Origin: Peredibacter sp045999315
GTDB lineage: Bacteria > Bdellovibrionota > Bacteriovoracia > Bacteriovoracales > Bacteriovoracaceae
Reading direction: 5' to 3'
Assembly (NCBI RefSeq): GCF_045999315.1
Contig: NZ_CP174607.1
Location: forward strand, 3,658,001-3,722,000
DNA: 64,000 nt
The notes under the pieces are model-generated. The model was not told the DNA's origin. It was given only the letters and a program-made list of their open reading frames with translations, and did not search any database. Within the stretch, counting starts at the first letter, position 1; the number at the start of each line of letters is the position of its first letter. A program made the position numbers and the translations under genes. Of this stretch, positions 51,186-59,616 are shown in pieces.

Positions 51186-54100
51186 TTACTTATCTCTTAA
51201 GGATTGCTCAATGCGGTCCAAGCGGGCCTTCATCTCGGCGTTCTCCCGTTTAAGCTTTTCGATCTCTTCGTTCTTGGCCTTGTTCTCAGCTTTGATTGAA
51301 GCGATCTCACGTTTTACTTCTTTTGATTGCTCATCAGTTTTAAACATCCACTGCCGAATCTCTTTAATTGCATTAATAATTGGTGCGACTAAACTTTGAT
51401 AGGCCACAGACTTCATACCCTGCTTATCTGTTTGGACGGCTTCAGGAAATACTTTTTCAACGTTTTGTGCGATTAAACCAATTTGTTTATCAGGACCTTT
51501 GCTACTATCTTTCCAATAATAAGTTACGCCATCAAGCTTTGTAACAGCATCAAGAGCATAAGGAATGGAATTGATTTCATGTTTTAATCGAATGTCAGAT
51601 GCTTGTGTTAATGTTCCTGATAGAGTTGCATTGCCGGTGGCATAGATACTTAAAATACATGCACTCAAACCAAAGCACATTGAATCAGTTCCCAGCGGAG
51701 CTCCAGTAGATGACGAATACCATCGCCACTCTTGCCCACCGGCCGCAGAATTTCTATTCGCAATGATTGTGTAACCAGTGGCCACGTTTGAATTTACTGT
51801 AAGATTAGTCGATGGTGATGTTGTCCCAATTCCGACTTTGCCATCAGGAGTAATGACCATGCGATCGACAGCACTGGTTGTTCCATTCGGTGTTGTGGTA
51901 AAAGAAATCCCTGTTCCTTTTTTGGCCGCAGTGTGAACTTCACCTGCATAAAAAAGCACTCCTGCTTGCTGTGGCCAAATATTGGTAGAAGCACCACTTC
52001 CCTCTGAAACATAAGCGGAACCACCTACAACCATTCCCGGTACAGCAGGATAAGATATTGAACGATGAATAGAAATTGGTGTCACTCCGTCGATCACGAG
52101 ATCGCTGTCCCCTCCACCAATATGCAGTTTTGTTAACGGGGCAATTCCGAGACCAACGTTACCATTTACATTTTTGATGATGATGGCATCGGGAGATGCA
52201 GTGGCACCGCCTAAATGGGTTTGATCGTTAGTATCAACATAAAACGCTGCCGTTGCCGTATTGGCCGTATTTGAAATTCTCATACCTCCAGCAACAGAAT
52301 CTACAGTTTGCAACACATGAAGTTTTGAGTCAGGCACCGTAAGACCAATTCCCACATTCCCATTTGAGTCTATTCTCATTCTTTCAGGAATCGTGCTTCC
52401 ACCGTTTGGACTAGTTCTAAAAATCAGCGCTCCCTTCTCGGACCCCGGAGTAACATCGGTCAAAGTTGCTCCCATATCAGCACCAACGATTCCTGCGCCT
52501 GACGAATTTGGCATCTTATACTGAATCATCGTTAACTCATTTGCAGCGGGAGTGCCGCTAGAATTTACTCTTTCAATCATGACCGGTGCTGTATTTCCGC
52601 CTGCGGCCGCAGACTGGGACACATGCAAAGGTCTTTGAGGAGTAACCGTGCCAACACCAACATAACCAGTTGTGTGCATCATACTCAAGAGTGTCTGTTT
52701 TATAGTGGCATCATCGTTAATCGAACGAATCATCATCTTGTCGATGGTGTTTACAATTTGACCAACACGATTGTTTGCGGAACTTCCAGGGGAAACCAGC
52801 ATGATATCGGCCTGATTCATGCCCTCACCTTCGATGGTTAATCCCCACTTATTTAGAGGTCGAAGGATTTTCATTTTTGTTTCAATATTATTGGGCCCTG
52901 TCGGTGAATTGGTCCCTACACTCACTGCTCCACTATCGTAATAGAGATGAGATCCGTTCTTCGTCCATTGCCCGAAAATTCCAACGTAGTTTTGTACGTA
53001 TTGAACGTTGGCCACATCAGTTAAATCAACTCCAGAAGGTGTTGCCGCAATCTTCAATGAACCTGACACAGAAACCGCGCCAGTGATCGTATCAGTCCCG
53101 TTTTTCACTAAGAAATTATTGTCAGCACTCTTTAGCGCATTGATTTGCCCTTGAGTTTTATTCACAACTGTTTGTAATGAATCACCATTCGCAATCACTG
53201 CATTTGAAGTCGTTACAGTCGCAAAAGTGGATGCGAGAACATCTGTAATAAACGTTCCCCAGGTCTTGTCCCCCTTCAAATATTGAGAAGCGGTCCCTGC
53301 GGTAATTTTTGGCTCTTTGTTACTGAGATCAGTTGTGAGTCCACTGATCTTAGACTGTGCAATATCAGCAGCACCTGAAATATCAGCATCAATGATCGCC
53401 CCTGCAGAGATTTGAGCGTTGGCCACAGTTCCGGTTAGATCACCACCAACAGAAGTTCCCGTAGCAGAGATGGTTGACCACGAAAGGTTTCCCGAACCAT
53501 CGGTTATGAGTGCCTGACCAGATGATCCATTTGTGCCTGGGAAATTCAACGTCAGAGTACTCGCCAAAGATGCAGGAGCTTTAAGCTCAACGTAGTTTGC
53601 GTTATCAGATTTCAAACGCAGTCTTCCTGTTAAAGCGATATTTCCTGCGACATCAAGTTTCTCACTAGGTGTTAAAGTGCCAATGCCCACATCAGAACCT
53701 ACGTAATACATATTCGCGCCGGCCAATAGTCCTGAGCTATTAAACTGCATTTGACCATTTAGGCCAGCAGCGGTTCCACCGGCCCCACCGTTGGCCGCAC
53801 AATAGTAGAAATCAAATGAAGCGAAATTGTTACTGGCATCTTGATATCCGCCTGACCCAAGGCCTCTCGGTGTAAAACCTGCCGGGCATGACTTCCCAGA
53901 AGTGTAAGGGTTATTTTGAGAGGCAAAAGTTCCTGCTCCATTAGAGTACATTCCACCGAATGCTCCTACTGGAGAATTGCCAGAGGTCGAGATATTGATC
54001 CCATTTACCTTAAAATTTCCGGTAATGTTGATATCACCATTCACATCAAGTTTATAAGCTGGAGCAAGAACACCAATTCCCACATTACCTGTGTTGGTAT

Positions 54101-55169
54101 TAGAAATAGCAGTTCCGTTTACAGTCCACGCCCCTCCACCACTCTTAAGATCTACATACTTTTTTGTGGCGACTTCAGAATCATTAGTAGGATCTGGAAG
54201 ATTTGTAATCGTGTTGCTACCCATATTGATAACACCAGACATGGTTCCGCCAGTAAGGGGAAGTTTGCTGTTATCAACTGAAGCATCAGCAACGCAGGCA
54301 AGAGTCACAGTGGGAAGAGAAGTAACAGTAAGTATTTGTCCAGGTAAGCAAGTAGGAAGAGCTGCGGTCAGGACTTGGTCCCAATTTCCGCCTTGGCTCA
54401 CAGTTGCGAGAGTTCCAAGTCCTAAATTGGTTCGGGCAGCCGCTGCAGTTGTAGCACCTGTACCACCGCTTGTGAGAGGAAGTTGCGCCACTTCGCTCAT
54501 AACTCCTGAACCATCATTCACCAGAACATAATTTGCAGTACCATTCGCTAATTTTGAACGAGCGATGTTCCCCGCGAGATGCGAATCAGTCACTCCACTA
54601 TTTGCGATTGAAATAGTTCCTGACGTTGTAAACGGTCCACCCGTAAGTCCTGAACCTGTTCCAACAGAAGTCACTGTACCACCTGTCGCGCCCGACACAG
54701 CTTTGGGCTCCCACTTTGAACCCGTCCAAGTCAAAACTTCATTTGTATTTGCATTTAATTTTGAAAGACCATAAGCAATCTTTGCTGAAGGTACTGAGTG
54801 GATCGCCTGAAAAGAATAAACCTTCGTTCCATTCGTCACTCGAATAGCAGCGGTTTGATCTGCAGGAATTTCTGCCATGACTTGTTCAAAAGGTTTACCG
54901 GCCATTGAACAATCAAAATCAAGAGCAACATGAAACACACCATTCGTGAGATTCACTCCTACGACTGTATCAGTACAGAGAATGGCCCCGGTCGCACCAG
55001 AGTAGGCCAGTTCAAAAAATAATGTAGGAGACCCTGTGACTGGTGAACCATTGCTGTTAACCAGTCTTCCTGAATAGCTTAAAGATTCCGCGAAAGCAGA
55101 AGTCATAAGCATGATGACAGCGATCATGCCTCTTAAGAAAAGTTTTTTAAAACGAAAATGAAGTCCCAT
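51186..55169 (-). CDS. Secreted fibre protein with S74 chaperone domain (fibre 2)
   Basis: A 1327-residue paralogue of fibre 1 with the same signal peptide type (cleavage near residue 27, SAFA/ES) and the same N-terminal SLSYSGRLVNSNGSPV domain. The shaft carries GNVGIG repeats and linkers such as GLSKLNANTNEVLTWTGSKWEP. The C-terminal S74 domain has SDIRLKHEI (Ser1191, Lys1196) and GLIAQNVEKVFPEAV, followed by a coiled coil of about 50 residues. A block of about 310 residues in the shaft (DNA about 52350-53290) is nearly the same as one in fibre 3, while the ends match fibre 1, so it is a chimera of the two classes. It follows fibre 3 and has a sigma-28-like promoter. Confidence 0.85.
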   Translation of the reverse strand: MGLHFRFKKLFLRGMIAVIMLMTSAFAESLSYSGRLVNSNGSPVTGSPTLFFELAYSGATGAILCTDTVVGVNLTNGVFHVALDFDCSMAGKPFEQVMAEIPADQTAAIRVTNGTKVYSFQAIHSVPSAKIAYGLSKLNANTNEVLTWTGSKWEPKAVSGATGGTVTSVGTGSGLTGGPFTTSGTISIANSGVTDSHLAGNIARSKLANGTANYVLVNDGSGVMSEVAQLPLTSGGTGATTAAAARTNLGLGTLATVSQGGNWDQVLTAALPTCLPGQILTVTSLPTVTLACVADASVDNSKLPLTGGTMSGVINMGSNTITNLPDPTNDSEVATKKYVDLKSGGGAWTVNGTAISNTNTGNVGIGVLAPAYKLDVNGDINITGNFKVNGINISTSGNSPVGAFGGMYSNGAGTFASQNNPYTSGKSCPAGFTPRGLGSGGYQDASNNFASFDFYYCAANGGAGGTAAGLNGQMQFNSSGLLAGANMYYVGSDVGIGTLTPSEKLDVAGNIALTGRLRLKSDNANYVELKAPASLASTLTLNFPGTNGSSGQALITDGSGNLSWSTISATGTSVGGDLTGTVANAQISAGAIIDADISGAADIAQSKISGLTTDLSNKEPKITAGTASQYLKGDKTWGTFITDVLASTFATVTTSNAVIANGDSLQTVVNKTQGQINALKSADNNFLVKNGTDTITGAVSVSGSLKIAATPSGVDLTDVANVQYVQNYVGIFGQWTKNGSHLYYDSGAVSVGTNSPTGPNNIETKMKILRPLNKWGLTIEGEGMNQADIMLVSPGSSANNRVGQIVNTIDKMMIRSINDDATIKQTLLSMMHTTGYVGVGTVTPQRPLHVSQSAAAGGNTAPVMIERVNSSGTPAANELTMIQYKMPNSSGAGIVGADMGATLTDVTPGSEKGALIFRTSPNGGSTIPERMRIDSNGNVGIGLTVPDSKLHVLQTVDSVAGGMRISNTANTATAAFYVDTNDQTHLGGATASPDAIIIKNVNGNVGLGIAPLTKLHIGGGDSDLVIDGVTPISIHRSISYPAVPGMVVGGSAYVSEGSGASTNIWPQQAGVLFYAGEVHTAAKKGTGISFTTTPNGTTSAVDRMVITPDGKVGIGTTSPSTNLTVNSNVATGYTIIANRNSAAGGQEWRWYSSSTGAPLGTDSMCFGLSACILSIYATGNATLSGTLTQASDIRLKHEINSIPYALDAVTKLDGVTYYWKDSSKGPDKQIGLIAQNVEKVFPEAVQTDKQGMKSVAYQSLVAPIINAIKEIRQWMFKTDEQSKEVKREIASIKAENKAKNEEIEKLKRENAEMKARLDRIEQSLRDK
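52350..53290 (-). repeat. Shaft block shared with fibre 3 (copy A)
   Basis: Encodes TDVLASTFATV through NKTQGQIN, VQYVQNYV, KMKILRPLNKWGLTIEGEG and ending near ERMRIDSNGNVGIG. The same order and most residues recur at about 56530-57480 in fibre 3. Outside the block the two proteins differ, which fits gene conversion or block exchange. Confidence 0.8.
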
Positions 55170-55202
55170 GCTGGGTTACATCCCATTGATTTCTCATAGG
55201 AC

Positions 55203-55229
55203 TTATCGACATTTAATAAGATTTTTTTA
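55203..55229 (-). promoter_or_regulatory. Sigma-28-like promoter candidate for fibre gene 2
   Basis: Minus strand: TAAA (55226-55229), 15-base spacer, GTCGATAA (55203-55210), followed by GTC. Only one base differs from the flagellar sigma consensus TAAA-N15-GCCGATAA, the best match in the window. The leader would be about 27 bases. Confidence 0.6.
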
Positions 55230-55240
55230 ATTCTTTAAAA

Positions 55241-55263
55241 GAAAAATGGAGTCAGCAGGACTC
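55241..55263 (-). terminator. Weak hairpin after fibre gene 3
   Basis: Minus strand: GAGTC-CTGCT-GACTC (5 pairs) followed by CATTTTTC, 22 bases past the fibre 3 stop. The stem is short, so some read-through into fibre 2 is possible. Confidence 0.35.
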
Positions 55264-55284
55264 ATCTTTTTGAGTACTTGCAGC

Positions 55285-58200
55285 TTAAAGTGACGACTTA
55301 AGGCGAGTACAAATTTTCGCTTTTGGATTTAGCTCGCAAAGAGATTCTTTAAGCAGACGGTTTTCTTCCTTCAAAGACGCAATCTCTCTTTCGTGTTTTT
55401 GTGACTGAGTAAAAAGTTCTTTGATTGCTTCAATGATAGGAGCAATTAATTTTGAATAGGCCACCGACATGATGCCAGATTTTTTATCAGTGCTCACGGC
55501 CTCAGGAAAAACTTTATGAACATCCTGAGCGATCACACCCATATCTCTGCCCTTTTCAAATTGCATGTCAGGGTGCTCGTCCTGGCGCCACTTATAGAAG
55601 AAACCATTTAATTGAATCACTCTTTCAAGAGCATCTGGAATCTTTTCGAAATCTTTTTTATAACGACGATCAGACAAAGCATTGTAAGCGCCAATACCGG
55701 CCACAGAACCATTCACATGCAGTCTATAGCCTGGAGCCGTAGTACCAATACCAACATCTCCACCAGTTGTTTGAAGGCTTAATACTTTTGGCGAAGCAGT
55801 CGTATAATCATAGGCCTGAATCAACCCACTATCTGTGCTAGTTGTGTATTCAAGTTTTAAACCTCTTCCTGCCGAAGCGGCCAAACCTCCTCCACCAGAT
55901 TCTCGAATCCACCCTTGTCCAGCAACATCAAGAATTGAGACTGGATTGGTTGTTCCGATCCCTACTCTTCCTTGCACTCCATTCGAGGCCATATTTAAGA
56001 TGAGAGGTCTGGCCGTAATAGAATCGGCAGCAACGATACTGACATAACGGTTAGCTGCAGTTGCAGACGGTCGCCCCCAGATGGCCAAACTCAACGGCCC
56101 AAGCGTTGCATCTGCGCCCATAGTAGCACCCATGACATAAGCCGAAACATCATTGGCAGCAGTTGGTTGATCAAGGTGCAAAGGATATGCTGGATTTGTT
56201 GTCCCAATCCCTACTGAACCGCCGGCCCCAATAGTCATTCTTGGATTGGAAGCAGTCATAAAGTGCAAAGGGGCCGCAGTACTTGTTCCAACCAACATAT
56301 TGGACGGAGGACTTCCACCATGTGCACGTAGTGTGACACTATCTGCTTTAGGAACTGACCCCCAAGCACCAGGAAAGGTAGTTGAAAAAGCTTCCATTCC
56401 AATACCTGCTCCGTCTGAAACAGTATTCAATGTAGCAGAGGCAGCTGTTCCATTACTGGTATTTTCAATCTGAGCGATACTAAGAGCATTAAGCGAATCT
56501 TTGATGTGAAGTCTGGCAAGAGGTGTGCTAGTTCCTACTCCAATGTTTCCTGCTGAATCAATTCGCATTCTTTCAGGAATAGTACTTCCGCCATCTGGAG
56601 TGGTTCGAAAAATTAAGGCACCTTTTTCTGAACCGGGGGTTACGTCTGTTAGAGTTGATCCCATATCGGCCGCAAGAATCCCGGTTCCTGCAGAGTTTGG
56701 AATTTGGAATTGCATCACGGTCAATTCGTTAGCAGAAGGAGTCCCACTGGTGTTCAATCTTTGAATCATCAAAGGAGCTGCATTTCCACCTGCGGCCGCA
56801 GGTTGCGAAACGTGTAATGGTCTTAGTGGAGTAGCTGTTCCAACACCGACGTAGCCATTGGAATGAAGCATCGACAAATTCGTCGATTTAATCGTGGCAT
56901 CGTCATTGATTGACCGGAACATCATTTTCTCAATGGTATTTACGATTTGCCCGATTCGATTATTAGCTGTACCTCCAGGGGCCATTAACATAATGTCGGC
57001 CTGGTTGGTGCCTTCACCTTCAATCGTGAGTCCCCATTTATTTAGGGGACGAAGAATTTTCATTTTGCTTTCGATGCCGTTTGGTCCGGCCATCGAATTG
57101 GTACCAACGCTTACAGCGCCACTGTCGTAATAAACATTTGAACCGTTTTTGATCCACTTACCAAATGTATCAACATAGTTTTGAACATACTGTACGTTGG
57201 CCGCATCAGTCAGGTCTGCACCTGATGGAGTCGCAGGAATTTTAAGAGCACCAGTGACGGCATTGATGGTAAGTGTTCCAGTGATTGAATCTGTACCAGT
57301 CTTATTTAAAGAGTTTGAAGCTAGATTATTAATTTGACCTTGAGTCTTGTTCACCACTGTTTGAAGTGAATCACCGTTAGCAATGGCGGTATTACTAGGA
57401 GTAACTGTGGCAAAAGTTGAAGCGAGAACATCTGTAATGAATGTTCCCCAGCTCTTGTCCCCTTTTAAATATTTTGTCGCATCCGAAGGACCAGCTAATT
57501 TAGTGAGAGGGATATCACCATCTGCGAGATTTAGTTTGGCATAAGAAATTGAACCGTCTGCCGGAGTTCCACCTGCAGCGGCCGACCATGAAAGATTACC
57601 AGCGCCATCAGTAGTAAGGACCTGGCCCGCTGATCCTGCGGTCGCTGGGAAAGTATAAGTGGTGGTGGCCGCAAGTGAAGCGGGTGCACGGAATTCAACG
57701 TAATTTGTGTTATCAGATTTAAGGCGAAGTTTGCCTTCTGAAGCAATGTCTCCTGCTACATCTAATTTGCCTTCGGCCGATGCCGTTTTGCCAATGAGCA
57801 TTTCCCCAGTAGCAAGAATGCGCATTTTCTCGGCCCCACCAGTTGTAAAGGCAAGTATATTAGACGAAATATTAAACATACCGGTATCTGGATCTCCATT
57901 GAATGCATAAGTTGGTCCTGAGGCCCCAAACGTTCCACCACCCAGACGTAAGTAAGGAGCGAATGAACCATTCAACTGCATCAAAGAATCAGAAAGACTC
58001 ACCGCGAGGCCTCCATTCGCTGTGATTCGAATGATTCCTCCGTTATGTGAAAATCCGGTATTGGTGTTATTTGTGAATGAGATAGAAGGTGAGTTCCAGG
58101 CACCATCGCCAGCAAAAATTTTATTTGTTCCCAATGCTAAATTCTGTGTGGCAGAGTGGTTTCCTAAATTGTCACCTGGGGCCGCTCCAACTTTTGAATC

Positions 58201-59535
58201 GACATAGGCCATGGTAGCAGCATCAGTTCCTGCTGTGGGAGTAGCGAGACCTGTGATTTTATTTCCGCCCATGGCGAGAGCACCGCTCATAGTGTCTCCA
58301 GCTTTCAGAACATAGTTGGCCTGTGAAGCTGTTGATAAACCAATATTTCCACTGAGCTTATTAATCGCAGTGAGAACTGAATCGGCAGAAGTAATGGCAC
58401 CGGCCGATGCCGAGTAACCAGTGAGAGTTGAATCAATCACAGCAGAATTTAAATCTTGCCAGGTTTTACTTCCACTCCAGTATTGAGCAGCAGTACCTGC
58501 AGTGATCTTTGGTTCTTTGTTTCCTAAATCGGTAGTGAGGTTACTGATCTTCGACTGATCAATGGCGGCGGTCGCAGAAATATCTGCGTTTACAATCGAG
58601 CCATCGACAATTTTCGTAGAATCAATTGCACCATTGGCAATTTGAGTATTAGAAATCGTGCCCGCTCCAATTGATGGTGCCGGAACTGAAGTCACTTCCC
58701 ATTTTGATGTTGAAGCGTTCCATTGCAAAATATCTTGGTCTTGAATTCCAGTGATGTCGACGTCCGCGATTTCTTGAAGCTTTGATCCGGTCAGTTTGCC
58801 GGCGGCTTTTGTGAGCATGCTCCATGAGTAATCACCAGAGAGCGGAACCACCGCACCCGTGCGCCCATTGAAATTGGATACAGTGTTTGTACCAACAGAA
58901 ACCTTACTCCAATTGGTACCATCTGAAATGACCCAATCCCCTACATCAAAGTTAGTAAGGCCAGAACCCAAATCTTGCGCGCCTGCAGTTGTTACAATGT
59001 AATAAGTTCCGGCCGCTGCGACTGCTGCAGAAATATTGGGAGAATCAGTAGAAGCATTGTAAGTACCAACGTAAACCTGATTCGTGCTAATCGATGCCGG
59101 TACCCAGGTTGAACCATTAAATTGCAAGAACTCTCCGGTTGAAGCACCCATGTGATGAAGCTTGGAGGCCGTGACTTGCCCATTTTGTAATTCAAAACTA
59201 AGTGGGAAAGTTGCTGCAGCATTGGCGTTTGAGACCACCAGATTAAGCGCGCTCCCCACTAGAAAATTTAAAGTGCTCTTAGCATTAAGAATTAACTTCT
59301 CAGAAGTTTTAGATTCAATTTGAAATTCGTGATCGGCGACTTTCGCTAACGTGACTAAATCAAGATTCGTGCCTGTCACGATCAGCTGATCATTTTGAAC
59401 CTTAACATTCGCGATTGATGGTTTCTTATGCTCGTTAACTTTTACAATAATATTCCCACTCATGAAGTTGCCTGCTTCATTACATGACGTGCAAACGAGA
59501 AGAAGAATAAGAAGTTGTTGTTGAACCTTAAGCAT
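55285..59535 (-). CDS. Fibre lipoprotein with S74 chaperone domain (fibre 3)
   Basis: A 1416-residue protein, the largest here. The signal (MLKVQQQLLILLLV, lipobox CTSC) predicts a lipid anchor. It is followed by an IPT/TIG-like beta domain (VKVQNDQLIVTGTNLDL), tail-fibre-type segments (FDVGDWVISDGTNWSKV; MSGALAMGGNKITGL) and VGIGTTNP-type repeats. The S74 domain follows with SDRRYKKDF (Ser1288, Lys1293) and GVIAQDVHKVFPEAV, then a coiled coil and a tail holding two cysteines spaced eight apart (CELNPKAKIC). Both ends match fibre 4, and the middle shares a long block with fibre 2. If processing occurs, an acylated fibre stays on the surface and the chaperone plus cysteine tail is released. 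The ATG follows a CCCGATAA box by only 10 bases. Confidence 0.85.
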   Translation of the reverse strand: MLKVQQQLLILLLVCTSCNEAGNFMSGNIIVKVNEHKKPSIANVKVQNDQLIVTGTNLDLVTLAKVADHEFQIESKTSEKLILNAKSTLNFLVGSALNLVVSNANAAATFPLSFELQNGQVTASKLHHMGASTGEFLQFNGSTWVPASISTNQVYVGTYNASTDSPNISAAVAAAGTYYIVTTAGAQDLGSGLTNFDVGDWVISDGTNWSKVSVGTNTVSNFNGRTGAVVPLSGDYSWSMLTKAAGKLTGSKLQEIADVDITGIQDQDILQWNASTSKWEVTSVPAPSIGAGTISNTQIANGAIDSTKIVDGSIVNADISATAAIDQSKISNLTTDLGNKEPKITAGTAAQYWSGSKTWQDLNSAVIDSTLTGYSASAGAITSADSVLTAINKLSGNIGLSTASQANYVLKAGDTMSGALAMGGNKITGLATPTAGTDAATMAYVDSKVGAAPGDNLGNHSATQNLALGTNKIFAGDGAWNSPSISFTNNTNTGFSHNGGIIRITANGGLAVSLSDSLMQLNGSFAPYLRLGGGTFGASGPTYAFNGDPDTGMFNISSNILAFTTGGAEKMRILATGEMLIGKTASAEGKLDVAGDIASEGKLRLKSDNTNYVEFRAPASLAATTTYTFPATAGSAGQVLTTDGAGNLSWSAAAGGTPADGSISYAKLNLADGDIPLTKLAGPSDATKYLKGDKSWGTFITDVLASTFATVTPSNTAIANGDSLQTVVNKTQGQINNLASNSLNKTGTDSITGTLTINAVTGALKIPATPSGADLTDAANVQYVQNYVDTFGKWIKNGSNVYYDSGAVSVGTNSMAGPNGIESKMKILRPLNKWGLTIEGEGTNQADIMLMAPGGTANNRIGQIVNTIEKMMFRSINDDATIKSTNLSMLHSNGYVGVGTATPLRPLHVSQPAAAGGNAAPLMIQRLNTSGTPSANELTVMQFQIPNSAGTGILAADMGSTLTDVTPGSEKGALIFRTTPDGGSTIPERMRIDSAGNIGVGTSTPLARLHIKDSLNALSIAQIENTSNGTAASATLNTVSDGAGIGMEAFSTTFPGAWGSVPKADSVTLRAHGGSPPSNMLVGTSTAAPLHFMTASNPRMTIGAGGSVGIGTTNPAYPLHLDQPTAANDVSAYVMGATMGADATLGPLSLAIWGRPSATAANRYVSIVAADSITARPLILNMASNGVQGRVGIGTTNPVSILDVAGQGWIRESGGGGLAASAGRGLKLEYTTSTDSGLIQAYDYTTASPKVLSLQTTGGDVGIGTTAPGYRLHVNGSVAGIGAYNALSDRRYKKDFEKIPDALERVIQLNGFFYKWRQDEHPDMQFEKGRDMGVIAQDVHKVFPEAVSTDKKSGIMSVAYSKLIAPIIEAIKELFTQSQKHEREIASLKEENRLLKESLCELNPKAKICTRLKSSL
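56530..57480 (-). repeat. Shaft block shared with fibre 2 (copy B)
   Basis: Partner of the block at about 52350-53290, encoding the same order of segments (TDVLASTFATV, NKTQGQIN, ILRPLNKWGLTIEGEG, DVTPGSEKGALIFRT, ERMRIDSAGNIGVG) with scattered substitutions. Confidence 0.8.
58200..59535 (-). repeat. N-terminal module shared with fibre 4 (copy A)
   Basis: Encodes the lipoprotein signal, the IPT/TIG-like domain and the first tail-fibre segments up to MAYVDSK. It corresponds to about 62565-63831 in fibre 4; fibre 4 lacks a stretch of about 20 residues in the NTQIANG region. The match is close in protein, with many silent differences in DNA. Confidence 0.75.
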
Positions 59536-59544
59536 CCTTAAGAT

Positions 59545-59552
59545 TTATCGGG
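59545..59552 (-). promoter_or_regulatory. CGATAA box just before fibre gene 3
   Basis: Minus strand CCCGATAA, one base from the flagellar sigma -10 GCCGATAA, but with no TAAA at the right distance and without the GTC extension. It ends 9 bases before the ATG, which would make the transcript almost leaderless. Confidence 0.25.
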
Positions 59553-59616
59553 TAATTTGGGGGAAATTGATAATTTATATGAAGAAACTTAATCAAAATC
59601 GGCAGAAATTTCCGCG

